Shown here: piece by piece, positions 1 through 8,241 of the stretch
Layout of the letters: every line of letters starts with the position of its first letter
Position numbering within the stretch: position 1 is the stretch's first letter
NCBI RefSeq assembly: GCF_900109265.1
Contig: NZ_FNZM01000004.1
Location: forward strand, 124,001 to 188,000
Length of the DNA: 64,000 nt
Reading direction: 5' to 3'
Source: Paraburkholderia tropica
GTDB taxonomy: Bacteria; Pseudomonadota; Gammaproteobacteria; Burkholderiales; Burkholderiaceae
Position numbers and translations under genes: made by a program
The notes under the pieces: model-generated
What the model saw: only the letters and a program-made list of their open reading frames with translations
Databases searched by the model: none
Told to the model about the DNA's origin: nothing

Positions 1-1494
1 CTCGTGGCGAAATCGGTCGCCATGCGCGGCCCCACCATCACCATCAGCTTTCTGAGCGCCGAAGGGCTCGAACCCGGCAAAACCAAGGTCAAGTACAAGA
101 ATGTCGATATCGGCTCGGTGCGTGCGGTCAAGCTCTCGCCGAACCTCTCGCACGTGCTCGCGACGGTCGAGCTGACGAAGGACGCCGGCAGCTTCGCGAC
201 GAAGGACAGCCGCTTCTGGGTGGTGCGTCCGCGTGTGGGCGCGGGCGGCGTGTCGGGTCTCGGCACGCTGCTCTCCGGTGCCTACATCGGCGCCGACGCG
301 GGCCGCTCGGCGGAAACCGCGCACGACTTCACGGGCCTCGAAACGCCGCCTGCCGTCACCATCGACGAGAAGGGGCATCAATACGCGCTGCACAGCAAGG
401 ATCTGGGCTCGCTCGATATCGGCACGCCGATCTTCTATCGCCGCATGCAGGTCGGTCAGGTGATCAATTATTCGCTCGACAAGGACGGCTCGGGCGTGAC
501 CGTGCAGGTGTTCGTGCGCGCGCCCTACGATCAGTACGTGGGCGTCAATACGCGCTGGTGGCATGCGAGCGGTGTGAACGTGCAGCTCGATTCGAGCGGC
601 TTCAAGGTCAACACGCAGTCGCTGGCCACCGTCATGGCGGGCGGCCTCGCGTTCGAAACGCCGCCGGGCGAAGCGGCCGGCGCTCAGGCGCCGGCGAACG
701 CGGGCTTCACGCTCGCGTCCGACGAAAGCGAAGCGATGCACGAACCCGACGGCAAACCCGTTCGCGTGGTGATGAACTTCAACCAGTCGTTGCGCGGGCT
801 GTCGGTCGGCGCGCCCGTGGATTTCCGCGGCATCGTGCTCGGCCAGGTGACCGATATCGGCATCGACTATGACGCGAAGAGCGGCAATTTCACGATGCCC
901 GTGACGATGAATCTTTATCCGCTGCGCCTTGTGCGCCGCTCGCGCGGCAGTCCGACGCCGCCACCGGATTCGCCGCAGAGCCACGCGCTGATCGAGCGCC
1001 TCGTGCAACACGGCCTGCGCGGACAGTTGCGCAACGGCAATCTGCTGACGGGGCAGCTCTACGTCGCGCTCGACATGTTCCCGAAGGCGGCGCCCGCGAA
1101 GGCCGATCTCGACCACGATCCGATGCAATTGCCGACCGTGCCGAATTCGCTCGACGAACTCCAGCAGCAGGTCGCCGATATCACGAAGAAACTCAATCAG
1201 ATTCCGTTCGACAAGATCGGGAACAACCTCAATGAGTCGCTCAAAAGCGCGAATCAGATGTTCGGTCAGGTTAACAATGAGCTGCTGCCCCAGATGCAGG
1301 GCACACTCGCCGAAGCGCAGAAAACCTTCAGCGCCGCTCAGTCCACGCTGCAGCAGGATTCGCCACTGCAGTCGGACGTGCACCAGGCGCTGCAGGAACT
1401 GACGCGCACGCTGCAATCGCTGAACTCGCTCTCGGATTACCTCGAGCGCCATCCGGAGTCGCTGCTGCGCGGCAAATCAGGAGACAAACCATGA
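1..1494 (+). CDS. pqiB: PqiB-type MlaD/MCE protein (5' end outside window)
   Basis: This is the C-terminal 497 residues of a paraquat-inducible protein B. The family forms a periplasm-spanning MCE (MlaD-like) channel, anchored in the inner membrane, that carries lipid between the two membranes. The reading frame is open at base 1 and the usual N-terminal membrane anchor is missing, so the true start lies upstream of the window. The visible part has repeated MCE modules: one begins near residue 10 (GPTITISF, then KVKYKNVDIG), a second near residue 125 and a third near residue 255 (VDFRGIVLGQV). A long coiled-coil-like tail rich in Gln, Leu and Asn follows from about residue 385 and fits the helical tunnel of this family. 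The stop codon overlaps the ATG of the next gene (ATGA), so the two are translationally coupled. A pqiA-type membrane gene is expected just upstream but cannot be seen. Confidence 0.93.
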   Translation, partial: LVAKSVAMRGPTITISFLSAEGLEPGKTKVKYKNVDIGSVRAVKLSPNLSHVLATVELTKDAGSFATKDSRFWVVRPRVGAGGVSGLGTLLSGAYIGADAGRSAETAHDFTGLETPPAVTIDEKGHQYALHSKDLGSLDIGTPIFYRRMQVGQVINYSLDKDGSGVTVQVFVRAPYDQYVGVNTRWWHASGVNVQLDSSGFKVNTQSLATVMAGGLAFETPPGEAAGAQAPANAGFTLASDESEAMHEPDGKPVRVVMNFNQSLRGLSVGAPVDFRGIVLGQVTDIGIDYDAKSGNFTMPVTMNLYPLRLVRRSRGSPTPPPDSPQSHALIERLVQHGLRGQLRNGNLLTGQLYVALDMFPKAAPAKADLDHDPMQLPTVPNSLDELQQQVADITKKLNQIPFDKIGNNLNESLKSANQMFGQVNNELLPQMQGTLAEAQKTFSAAQSTLQQDSPLQSDVHQALQELTRTLQSLNSLSDYLERHPESLLRGKSGDKP

Positions 1495-2144
1495 CGTTCC
1501 GGTTTCTGTCGCTTCGGGCCACCGTCCCGGCACTCGCGCTCGCGGCGGCGCTCGCGGGCTGCGCCTCGCCCGTCAGCCACTTTTATACGCTGAGCCCGAG
1601 CGACGACGCGGCGCGCACTCGGCCCGCTGCCGCTCCGAAGGACGGCAATCCGGCGTCGTTGATCGAACTCGCGCCCGTCGACGTGCCGCCGCAAGTCGCG
1701 AAGGCGCAGTTCGTCGTGCAGACCGACGCGAACCAGGTGCGCGTGCTCGAACAGGAACGCTGGGCGTCGATGCCCGGCGACGAGATTCGCCGCGCGCTGT
1801 CGGGCGATCTCACGCAGCAGTTGAATACGATCGACGTGTACGGCTCGCCGCATCCCGCAGGCGTGCCGGTCTATCGCGTCAGCGTGAACGTGCAGCGCTT
1901 CGAATCGTGGCCCGCTTCGCACGCGCTGATCGACGCGGTCTGGAGCGTGCGCTCGCTCGACTCGCAGACCGTCATGACCTGCCGCAGCGTGCTCAATGAA
2001 CCGGTCGGCGACGGCTATCAGGCGCTGGTGGCCGGTCATCGCCGCGCCGTCGATGCGCTCTCGCAGGCCATCGCCGGTGGCGTTCGCGCGCTTCAGGGCG
2101 AGCACGGCAAGGGCAAGCCGGTGAGCTGTCCGGTATCGCCGTGA
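1491..2144 (+). CDS. pqiC: PqiC-type outer-membrane lipoprotein
   Basis: The 217-residue product has a lipoprotein signal peptide: a basic start, a hydrophobic Ala/Leu stretch, and the lipobox LAGC with Cys at about residue 24. The mature part begins with SHFYTLSPSDD, the typical start of the PqiC/YmbA (DUF330, ABC-type transport auxiliary) family. These lipoproteins sit in the outer membrane and partner the PqiB MCE tunnel. The start ATG overlaps the pqiB stop by 4 bp, which fixes the start and indicates co-translation. A GGAG lies about 9 bases upstream, inside pqiB. Family and context agree. Regulation is not visible because the operon promoter is outside the window. Confidence 0.92.
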   Translation: MTFRFLSLRATVPALALAAALAGCASPVSHFYTLSPSDDAARTRPAAAPKDGNPASLIELAPVDVPPQVAKAQFVVQTDANQVRVLEQERWASMPGDEIRRALSGDLTQQLNTIDVYGSPHPAGVPVYRVSVNVQRFESWPASHALIDAVWSVRSLDSQTVMTCRSVLNEPVGDGYQALVAGHRRAVDALSQAIAGGVRALQGEHGKGKPVSCPVSP

Positions 2145-2162
2145 TGCGTTGAACACGGAACC

Positions 2163-2183
2163 CCCGGCCAAGACACGGCCGGG
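2163..2183. terminator. hairpin between convergent pqiC and porin genes
   Basis: A perfect 7-bp stem (CCCGGCC / GGCCGGG) with a 7-base loop lies in the 65-bp gap between two convergent genes. No clear U-tract follows on either strand, so it is a weak or factor-dependent terminator at best. Confidence 0.4.
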
Positions 2184-2209
2184 CGTCCGTTGGCGCGAGG
2201 CGCGATAGA

Positions 2210-3373
2210 TCAGAACGAGTGGTACATGCCGACGACCACGATCGTCTGCGTACCCGTGCCGTCGATCCCGTACGACGAGATGTCCGCACGCGCCGCCTGC
2301 AGGCCGCCGTCCGCGGTGCGCTGCACGCCGCTCGCGCGCTGGAAGGTGGCGACTGCGTACAACTCGGTCAGCTTCGACACGGAATAGAACGCGCCCGCGC
2401 TCACGTCGTTGTAATGCGCCGATGCATCGCCCTTCGCCGACGTGTAGATATAGCCCATGCCGACAGTGGCCGAAGGCGTGATCCGGTAGAAGGCGTACGC
2501 GCGACCCGTGTTGTACGTTTCCGTGTTCGCGAACGTCGATTCGCCGTCGGCGGTATAGCGGGCGTTGCTGTAGCCCACGCCGATCTGCCACGGGCCGCTA
2601 TCGTATTGCACCGCGGCCTGGCCGATGCCCAGCACGTGTGCGGTTTCGTAGGCGGAGTTGATCGATCCGCCTTCGAACTGGCCGTCGTCGGTACTGCTGG
2701 TCCAGCCGGTACGCAGCCCGCCATTGGTCGAATTCGCGTTGACGGAGTCGTGATAACCGGCCGCGATCTTGAACGGACCGGTGCTGTAGACCGCCGCCGT
2801 CGACCACGTATAACCCTGCCCCAGCGATCCCGCGACGCCGCCCGGCGCGACCAGCGCCTCGAATTTCAGGCCGTTGATGATTGGCGAAACGTACTTGATC
2901 GCGTTCGATACGCGCGAGCTGAAGTCGTTGTTGTCGACGTCGCCCGGCGTCGCGAACACAACGCTACCGTATGAGCCGTCCGCCGTCAGCGGATGGACGA
3001 GATCGACGATCGGCTCATACATGCGGCCGGCATCGACCGTGCCCCAACGCGAGCTGGACAGCCCGACGAACGATTGACGCCCGAACAGCCGGCTACCTTG
3101 CGACGACTTGCCGGTGCCGATCTGGAAACCGGACTCGACCTGGAAGATCGCCCGAAGGCCGCCGCCGAGATCCTCGCTGCCTCTCAAGCCCCAGCGATTG
3201 CCGTAGATCGTGCCGTTCTGCAAGGTATAGCGATTGCCGTCGCTGGTCTTCAGATAGCTGAGCCCCGCGTCGAGAATGCCGTACATCGTGACGCTGCTTT
3301 GCGCGTGAGCCGTGCCGACGCCGATCAGCCCGAAGATGAGGCTGGCCAGCAGCAGGCGTGGTGTTTTTTTCAT
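2210..3373 (-). CDS. Gram-negative general porin (OmpC/Omp32-like)
   Basis: A 387-residue outer-membrane porin of the beta-proteobacterial type. It begins with a Sec signal peptide (MKKTPRLLLASLIFGLIG, cleavage after AHA), followed by the hallmark QSSVTMYGILDAGLSY. The protein is full of alternating beta-strand segments and ends in MYHSF; the terminal Phe is the usual outer-membrane beta-barrel assembly signal. It should form a trimeric 16-strand barrel for small solutes. The reading frame continues 52 codons upstream, but the ATG at 3373 is the one directly before the signal peptide, so I use it. The Shine-Dalgarno is poor. A good sigma-70 promoter at 3576-3604 gives a leader of about 195 nt. 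It stands alone on its strand; its substrate is unknown. Confidence 0.9.
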   Translation of the reverse strand: MKKTPRLLLASLIFGLIGVGTAHAQSSVTMYGILDAGLSYLKTSDGNRYTLQNGTIYGNRWGLRGSEDLGGGLRAIFQVESGFQIGTGKSSQGSRLFGRQSFVGLSSSRWGTVDAGRMYEPIVDLVHPLTADGSYGSVVFATPGDVDNNDFSSRVSNAIKYVSPIINGLKFEALVAPGGVAGSLGQGYTWSTAAVYSTGPFKIAAGYHDSVNANSTNGGLRTGWTSSTDDGQFEGGSINSAYETAHVLGIGQAAVQYDSGPWQIGVGYSNARYTADGESTFANTETYNTGRAYAFYRITPSATVGMGYIYTSAKGDASAHYNDVSAGAFYSVSKLTELYAVATFQRASGVQRTADGGLQAARADISSYGIDGTGTQTIVVVGMYHSF

Positions 3374-3575
3374 AAGGGTTACTAATCGATACGTGATAGA
3401 TGAGTGGAGAACCGGATCCAATCGCGGATCCGACCGGAACAGCAGGCCTGCCCGATACACCTTCAATCCGGTCGAAATCCGTTGGCGAAGATCGCAGACC
3501 CGCATGCCAGACACGAAGCGTCGTGTCATAGCGGCCCACGAGGAAAAAAGCGATGTTTTGCTTTATTTGTGTTGA

Positions 3576-3604
3576 TTTATACAAATGCTAAAAAAGGTCG
3601 TCAA
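3576..3604 (-). promoter_or_regulatory. sigma-70 promoter of the porin gene
   Basis: Reading the minus strand: -35 TTGACG (3604-3599), a 17-bp spacer, and -10 TATAAA (3581-3576), within an AT-rich island that contrasts with the GC-rich surroundings. The predicted start is near 3569, which leaves a long leader of about 195 nt before the porin ATG. Confidence 0.65.
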
Positions 3605-3998
3605 GAAGAAATCAATATTCACCTAGGCACTCCATCGCGATCACGCCGAAACACTACGAATACATCATCGATATTTTTTGTATTTTTAGATCATTACATA
3701 CACATTACCTTGAGGCGATTCTGAACAATCCGGCGCGATGATTCGAAGCGGCACGCATGCGCGTGCCTGCCGATCGCGTCGATCTGCTGGGAGAAGGTTG
3801 CTTGATGGAGGCGCCAGATGAGCGAGGCCGCTACGCGCCGCGTTGTGGCGAGGGCTCGCCGTTAATTTCAGCTATTCAAAGTATCTATTTCTTTTTACTG
3901 AATAGCGGAAAACCCGCGGCATTGCTGCATGCAGCGAACCACGAAAGAGCGCCCTAATAATTTGAATAACCCGCGTAAGCCCGCACTTGCTCCGCTAT
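3605..3998. other. intergenic region without a supported gene
   Basis: No convincing gene in this stretch. A 66-codon frame at 3757-3957 on the plus strand has no ribosome binding site and atypical composition. The region holds three copies of the octamer GCTATTCA or its complement (3871-3878, 3899-3906, 3994-4001). Confidence 0.5.
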
Positions 3999-4001
3999 TC
4001 A
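3899..4001. repeat. 11-bp inverted repeat overlapping the oxygenase stop codon
   Basis: TGAATAGCGGA at 3899-3909 is exactly complementary to TCCGCTATTCA at 3991-4001, about 80 bp apart. The right arm includes the stop codon of the minus-strand oxygenase gene. A third partial copy lies at 3871-3878. Function unknown. Confidence 0.45.
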
Positions 4002-4778
4002 ATCTCTCGCCATGCGTCGCAACCGCCTTGCGTGCATGTGCTGGGAAAGACCTTTAAACACGCTGTCCTCATGAGGATCGCCGAAATGCAGCAACACCGT
4101 GCTTCGCACGCTCGTCGGCAAACACGCCTGATTCGCGTGCAGAGAGCGCATGCCCCAGAAGAAGTAGAGATTCCCCGGCGTCAGCGGTATCAGTTTTGCC
4201 GACATGCGTTGCTGCACGCCCTCATTGCGCCATAACCGTTTCAGCAGTTTCTCGACCAGAAGCTTTTCGAGAATATTCACCACCGCAAAACGCCTCGCAT
4301 TGCGCAAATTCGGAAACATCACCAGATGCCCCGGCGGCTCACCCGGCGCATGGGGAATCAGAATGGGGATCAGCACCGTCACGACATACGAGTCGTAGTG
4401 AAAATTGAGCGCATGCCGCAATCCGTGCGTACCGGTCAGCACACGCAGAACCGGGAAGATCCGCCTGCTCGGCGGCGATGCGCGCATCTTCCTTTCATAG
4501 AGGGATCGCAGCAGACCCTGCAGACCCGCATCCTCGAATAAGGGCTGCAGGCAGGTGCCGGTGATCCATGATTTGCCTTCGAAGCTGAAGTACTGCCCGC
4601 CGTGTTGCTCGATCTGCTGCTCGATGAAACTTCGCAGTTTCGCGAGGATCGCGGCCGGGACAATCTCGTGAAGGACGCCGACCCCATAGTCATCCATTGA
4701 TCTGGCCAGCGCTTGCGCACTCGCGGGACTCACTGCTGCAAATCCTTCGGAGGCCGCCCACTCGTTCGTTGCAGTCAT
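3999..4778 (-). CDS. putative 2-oxoglutarate/Fe(II)-type dioxygenase
   Basis: A 259-residue soluble protein. I see a facial-triad pattern typical of non-haem Fe(II)/2-oxoglutarate oxygenases: H127-Y-D129 in NFHYDSY, a distal His at about 214 (WGMRSLHANQ), and an Arg at about 225 (SVRSTVLLHF) in the place that usually binds 2-oxoglutarate. The region before the distal His (LTPGNLYFFWG) looks like the jelly-roll strand that precedes it in phytanoyl-CoA-hydroxylase-like proteins. No signal peptide or membrane segment. The ATG at 4778 follows GGGGAAG, a good Shine-Dalgarno. It stands alone, convergent with nothing and divergent from padR, so the neighbours give no substrate. The family assignment rests on motif spacing only; a non-catalytic relative is possible. 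Confidence 0.6.
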   Translation of the reverse strand: MTATNEWAASEGFAAVSPASAQALARSMDDYGVGVLHEIVPAAILAKLRSFIEQQIEQHGGQYFSFEGKSWITGTCLQPLFEDAGLQGLLRSLYERKMRASPPSRRIFPVLRVLTGTHGLRHALNFHYDSYVVTVLIPILIPHAPGEPPGHLVMFPNLRNARRFAVVNILEKLLVEKLLKRLWRNEGVQQRMSAKLIPLTPGNLYFFWGMRSLHANQACLPTSVRSTVLLHFGDPHEDSVFKGLSQHMHARRLRRMARD

Positions 4779-4966
4779 CGACTTCCCCTGCTGACCAGTC
4801 GGGAGATCGTGATCGCAAACTGTAAGGCGTTAAGTGCGGATGCGCACCAAGCAGGCTGATTTCCCGGCACGGCGCGCTTGCCGGCCTTGCGCGATGCAGC
4901 GGCGTTATCGGTGGTCGGAGCGCGACTTCGTGCTCGATGGCTGCGATCGCACCCCCAAAATTCTCT

Positions 4967-5030
4967 TTGACAAACGCTCTTACGATATATATCTTAAGAC
5001 ATGTTTTAAGACACTCAAATGTTAAGGAGG
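4967..5030 (+). promoter_or_regulatory. padR promoter with overlapping palindromic operator
   Basis: A consensus -35 TTGACA (4967-4972) is followed at 15-17 bp by an A/T-rich -10 (TATATC/TATCTT, 4988-4995). Overlapping the -10 is a 20-bp near-perfect palindrome at 4992-5011 (TCTTAAGACATGTTTTAAGA, one mismatched pair), preceded by GATATATATC (4984-4993). The placement suggests autorepression by the PadR protein. A strong AAGGAGG Shine-Dalgarno lies at 5024-5030. Confidence 0.6.
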
Positions 5031-5034
5031 CCCT

Positions 5035-5898
5035 ATGCGCCACCACCATCACCTGTCCGGTCATCACGGACACCACGGCCGTCGAGGCCGTCACGGCCAG
5101 CCGGAGCGCGATTTCGCCGACCGCCGCCAGGACGGTTTCGGCCCTGCCGAACGTCATGAACGTAGCGAACGCCACGAACAACGCAGCGAGCGCGCCTTCG
5201 CTTTCGGCTTCGGCCGCGGCGACATGCACACCGCCCGCTTCGCGATGCGCCACCCTCTGCACGCGCTGCGCCACGCCATGGGCCGCCATCGCGGCGGCGA
5301 AGGCCCAGGCGATTTCAGCGAAGGTTTTGGCCGCGGCGGCGGTTTCGGCAACTTCGGCGACGGCGACGGTTTCGGCCGCGGCCGCAAGTTCAGCTCGGAA
5401 GACCTGCAACTGATGCTGCTCGTGCTGCTCGCCGAACGCCCGAGCCACGGCTACGAGCTGATCAAGGCGCTCGACGCGCGCTCGAACGGCTTCTACAGCC
5501 CGAGCCCCGGCATGGTCTATCCGGCGCTCACGTATCTGGAAGAACTCGGCTACGTCAGCGTGACGCTCGAAGGCAATCGCAAGCGTTACGAGCTGTCCGA
5601 CGAAGGTCGTCAGTATCTGGACGCCAATCGCGAACGCGCCGACCTGATCCTCGCCAAGCTCACGCACTTCGGCCGCAAGATGGAAGTCATGCGCCGCGCG
5701 CTCGCGGGCGAAGACCCGTCGGACGGCACCGGCTGGGTGCGCGAGCTGATCGACGCGCGCCGCGCGCTCAAGCGCGCGTTGCTGCGCCGCACGGACGTCG
5801 CGCCCGACGAGCAGCGCCGCATCGCGGCCATCCTCGCGCGCGCCACCCAGGAAATCGAAGGCGGCAGCAACGGCGGTGGAGAGAACAGCGGCGCCTGA
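5035..5898 (+). CDS. PadR-family regulator with His-rich N-terminus (YqjI-like)
   Basis: A 287-residue regulator. Residues 1-115 are a low-complexity extension: His clusters (HHHH at 3-6, HHGHH at 10-14), then Arg/Glu/His and finally Gly/Phe repeats. A PadR winged-helix domain follows at about 120-195 (LQLMLLVLLAERPSHGYELI ... GMVYPALTYLEELGYV ... KRYELSDEG), then a helical dimerisation region. In Escherichia coli, YqjI has the same build: a metal-binding His-rich head plus PadR domain, and it represses yqjH, a ferric-siderophore reductase gene, in response to nickel or iron. Here the next gene is a YqjH-type protein, so the same circuit is likely. AAGGAGG five bases before the ATG fixes the start. 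An operator-like palindrome overlaps the promoter. Confidence 0.88.
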   Translation: MRHHHHLSGHHGHHGRRGRHGQPERDFADRRQDGFGPAERHERSERHEQRSERAFAFGFGRGDMHTARFAMRHPLHALRHAMGRHRGGEGPGDFSEGFGRGGGFGNFGDGDGFGRGRKFSSEDLQLMLLVLLAERPSHGYELIKALDARSNGFYSPSPGMVYPALTYLEELGYVSVTLEGNRKRYELSDEGRQYLDANRERADLILAKLTHFGRKMEVMRRALAGEDPSDGTGWVRELIDARRALKRALLRRTDVAPDEQRRIAAILARATQEIEGGSNGGGENSGA

Positions 5899-5960
5899 TC
5901 ACCGGCGCAGTGCCCTTCATCCCTCGTCGATCGACCGCCCCCCCCCTATCGGAGTCAAAG

Positions 5961-6770
5961 ATGCAGAATCAAAGCAAGCTCGACGTCGTCCGCGTGCGAC
6001 ATCCGCTCAAGTTCCGCCTGCTGCGCGTCGTGCGCGTCGAGGCGCTGTCGTCCGCGCTCGTGCGCGTCACGCTCACGGGCGATCTCAGCGACTTCGTGTC
6101 GGCGTCGTTCGACGATCACGTGAAGGTGTTCTTCCCGCCCGAGGGCGCGAGCCAGCCGGTCCTGCCGAGCCTCGGCCCGGACGGCATCGTGTTTCCCGAA
6201 GGCGTCGAGCGTCCCGCCGCGCGCGATTACACGCCGCGCCGTTTCGACCCCGTCGCCAATGAACTCGATATCGAGTTCGCCCTGCACGAAGCCGGTCCTG
6301 CCACGGCGTGGGCGGCGCAGGCGCAGCCCGGCCAGTATCTCGGCGTGGGCGGCCCGCGCGGTTCGATGGTGATCCCCACGGGCTTCGACTGGCACTTGCT
6401 GATCGGCGATGAAACCGCGCTGCCCGCGATCCAGCGCCGCCTGAGCGAGCTGCCCGCCGGCGCGCGCGTGGCCGTGGTCGCCGAAGTGGCGAACCGCGCG
6501 GCGCGCATCGAGCTGCCGACCGCCGCCGATCTCTACGCGATCTGGTGCTACCGCGAGGAATCCGAATTGGAAAACCCGCTCGTCGACGCCGTCGACGAAG
6601 TCTGGCTGCCGCCCGGCGACGGCTTCGTATGGGCAGCCGGCGAAGCCTCGGTGATTCGCGCCGTGCGCGCGAAGCTGTGCAACGAGCGCGGCGTCGACAA
6701 GAAGCGCATTCGTGCGTCGGCGTACTGGCGCCGCGGCGCGCAGGCCGCGCACGAAACGATCGACGATTGA
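5961..6770 (+). CDS. siderophore-interacting FAD reductase (ViuB/YqjH family)
   Basis: A 269-residue cytoplasmic flavoprotein predicted to reduce iron in ferric-siderophore complexes with NAD(P)H, releasing Fe(II). The N-terminal FAD-binding barrel runs to about residue 135 and has the RDYTPR flavin motif at 88-93 and GVGGPRGS near 121. The C-terminal SIP domain begins at LLIGDETALPAI and ends with the family's RIRASAYWRRG. A GGAG seven bases before the ATG at 5961 supports this start over an in-frame codon 51 bases upstream. It lies 62 bp after padR on the same strand and is probably co-transcribed with it or controlled by the PadR operator. The pair matches E. coli yqjI-yqjH in content, not in orientation. 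Confidence 0.9.
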   Translation: MQNQSKLDVVRVRHPLKFRLLRVVRVEALSSALVRVTLTGDLSDFVSASFDDHVKVFFPPEGASQPVLPSLGPDGIVFPEGVERPAARDYTPRRFDPVANELDIEFALHEAGPATAWAAQAQPGQYLGVGGPRGSMVIPTGFDWHLLIGDETALPAIQRRLSELPAGARVAVVAEVANRAARIELPTAADLYAIWCYREESELENPLVDAVDEVWLPPGDGFVWAAGEASVIRAVRAKLCNERGVDKKRIRASAYWRRGAQAAHETIDD

Positions 6771-6807
6771 TTCAGCCTCGATCGGCGGTCGGCGATCGCT
6801 GAAACCC

Positions 6808-6845
6808 GCACATACGGCTCCGCCTTTTCGCGGGGCCGTATGTGC
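6808..6845 (+). terminator. long hairpin after the siderophore-interacting gene
   Basis: A 16-bp stem with one G-U pair (6808-6823 with 6830-6845) around the loop CTTTTC. No U-run follows, so termination would rest on the hairpin or on Rho. It separates the SIP gene from the MFS gene 17 bp further on. Confidence 0.5.
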
Positions 6846-6861
6846 TTGAACAAGGTCCCGA

Positions 6862-8115
6862 ATGACCCTCACACTCAATCCGCTGCGCGAACGCACGCTG
6901 CTCTGGCTGCTGGCGCTCACGCAGTTCACCGTCATCATGGACTTCATGGTGATGATGCCGCTCGGCCCGCAGATCATGCACGCGTTCGCGATCACGCCCG
7001 CGATGTTCGCGACGGCCGTGTCCGCGTACTCGCTGTGTTCCGGTTTGTCCGGGCTGCTCGCGGCCACCTATATCGACCGCTTCGACCGGCGTCGTCTGCT
7101 GCAGGTCGCCTATGCGCTGTTCGCGCTGTCGAATCTGGCCTGTGCGTTCGCGACCAACTTCCATCTGCTGCTGTTCGCGCGCGCATTCGCCGGTCTCACG
7201 GGCGGCGTGCTCGGCTCGATCGTGATGGCGATCGTCAGCGACGTGATTCCCATCCAGCGCCGCGGCGCTGCGACCGGCGTCATCATGACGGGCTTCTCGA
7301 TGGCCGCGATCGCGGGCGTGCCGGCGGGCATCGTGCTCGGCGCGCACTTCGGCTGGAGCGCGCCGTTCCTGCTGCTCGTCGCGCTCTCCGCCGTGATCTG
7401 GGTGGCGGGCTCGCGCGTGATTCCGCCGCTCACCGAGCACGTCGACCGCGACACGCCGCTCGCCGACATCGTGCCGCGGCTGTGGCAACTGCTCACGCTG
7501 CCGCGTCACATGAAGGCGTTCGCGCTTACCTTCACGATGATGTGCGCGCACATGCTGGTGATCCCGTTCATTTCGCCGATGCTGGTCGCCAACTACGGCG
7601 TCGCGCCCGAGCAGCTTTCGTGGCTCTACGTGGCGGGCGGCGCGTCGACCTTCCTGACCGCGCGCGCGGTGGGCCGTCTCGCGGATCGTTACGGCAAGCG
7701 CCGCGTGTTCCGCATCATGGCGCTCGTGTCGATCGCGCCGGTGCTGTTCGTCACGCATCTGCCGGTGCTGCCGTTCATCGCGATGGTCGGCTTCTTCGCG
7801 GTGTTCATGATCGCGCTGTCGAGCCGCATGGTGCCGATGCAGGCGCTGCTCACGACGATTCCCGAGCCCGCACGGCGCGGTGCGTTCCTGAGCGCGAACA
7901 ACGCGGTGCAGGCGCTGGGCACGGGCATCGGCGCGTGGGTCGGCGGACTGCTGCTGCAAAACGGTCCGCATGGGACGATCGTCGGCTTCGGCTACAACGG
8001 CTGGCTCGCGGCGGCGCTCGCCGTGGTGGCCGTGCTGTGGGTCGGCCAGGTGCGCGGTTTCGGCGACGAAGTCGCGAATCGTGTTCCGGACGCGGGCGCG
8101 GCGGCCAAAGCCTGA
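6862..8115 (+). CDS. MFS transporter, drug/sugar-efflux (AraJ/YdhP-like)
   Basis: A 417-residue membrane protein with 12 hydrophobic helices in two halves. The MFS signature between helices 2 and 3 is present as ATYIDRFDRRRLL at about 70-82, and the second-half counterpart is VGRLADRYGKRRV at about 270. The family exports small molecules with proton antiport. The start ATG at 6862 follows only a weak ribosome site, but helix 1 begins about residue 14, so no earlier start is needed. It is the third gene in this direction after padR and SIP, but a strong hairpin separates them. Iron or siderophore export is possible by location only; the substrate is unknown. Confidence 0.85.
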   Translation: MTLTLNPLRERTLLWLLALTQFTVIMDFMVMMPLGPQIMHAFAITPAMFATAVSAYSLCSGLSGLLAATYIDRFDRRRLLQVAYALFALSNLACAFATNFHLLLFARAFAGLTGGVLGSIVMAIVSDVIPIQRRGAATGVIMTGFSMAAIAGVPAGIVLGAHFGWSAPFLLLVALSAVIWVAGSRVIPPLTEHVDRDTPLADIVPRLWQLLTLPRHMKAFALTFTMMCAHMLVIPFISPMLVANYGVAPEQLSWLYVAGGASTFLTARAVGRLADRYGKRRVFRIMALVSIAPVLFVTHLPVLPFIAMVGFFAVFMIALSSRMVPMQALLTTIPEPARRGAFLSANNAVQALGTGIGAWVGGLLLQNGPHGTIVGFGYNGWLAAALAVVAVLWVGQVRGFGDEVANRVPDAGAAAKA

Positions 8116-8154
8116 TCGGGTCTTTTCAACACGCGAGAGACGCGAGAGACGCAT

Positions 8155-8197
8155 AAAAAACGCGCGCCGGACTCGGAGTCCGCCGCGCGTTTTTTTA
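8155..8197. terminator. bidirectional Rho-independent terminator
   Basis: A GC stem (ACGCGCG-CGGACT pairing with AGTCCG-CGCGCGT, small internal bulge) with a CGG loop is flanked by A6 on the left and T7 on the right. It serves both the MFS gene and the convergent DAHP synthase gene. Confidence 0.88.
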
Positions 8198-8241
8198 CGT
8201 CCCGAACAAGGCGCCGATGAAAGCGCCCGCAAACCCGCCCC

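Noticed and set aside
3757..3957. 66-codon frame between porin and oxygenase
   Set aside because: No ribosome site, AT-rich tail, no family resemblance; the region looks like a repeat-bearing spacer.
4690..5667. Long open frame on the minus strand across padR
   Set aside because: Opposite strand of a gene with clear PadR motifs; its composition (Ala/Val/Arg-rich without domains) is the usual high-GC shadow.
6772..8232. 486-codon minus-strand frame opposite the MFS gene
   Set aside because: Arg/His-rich shadow with no domain; the plus-strand transporter is certain.
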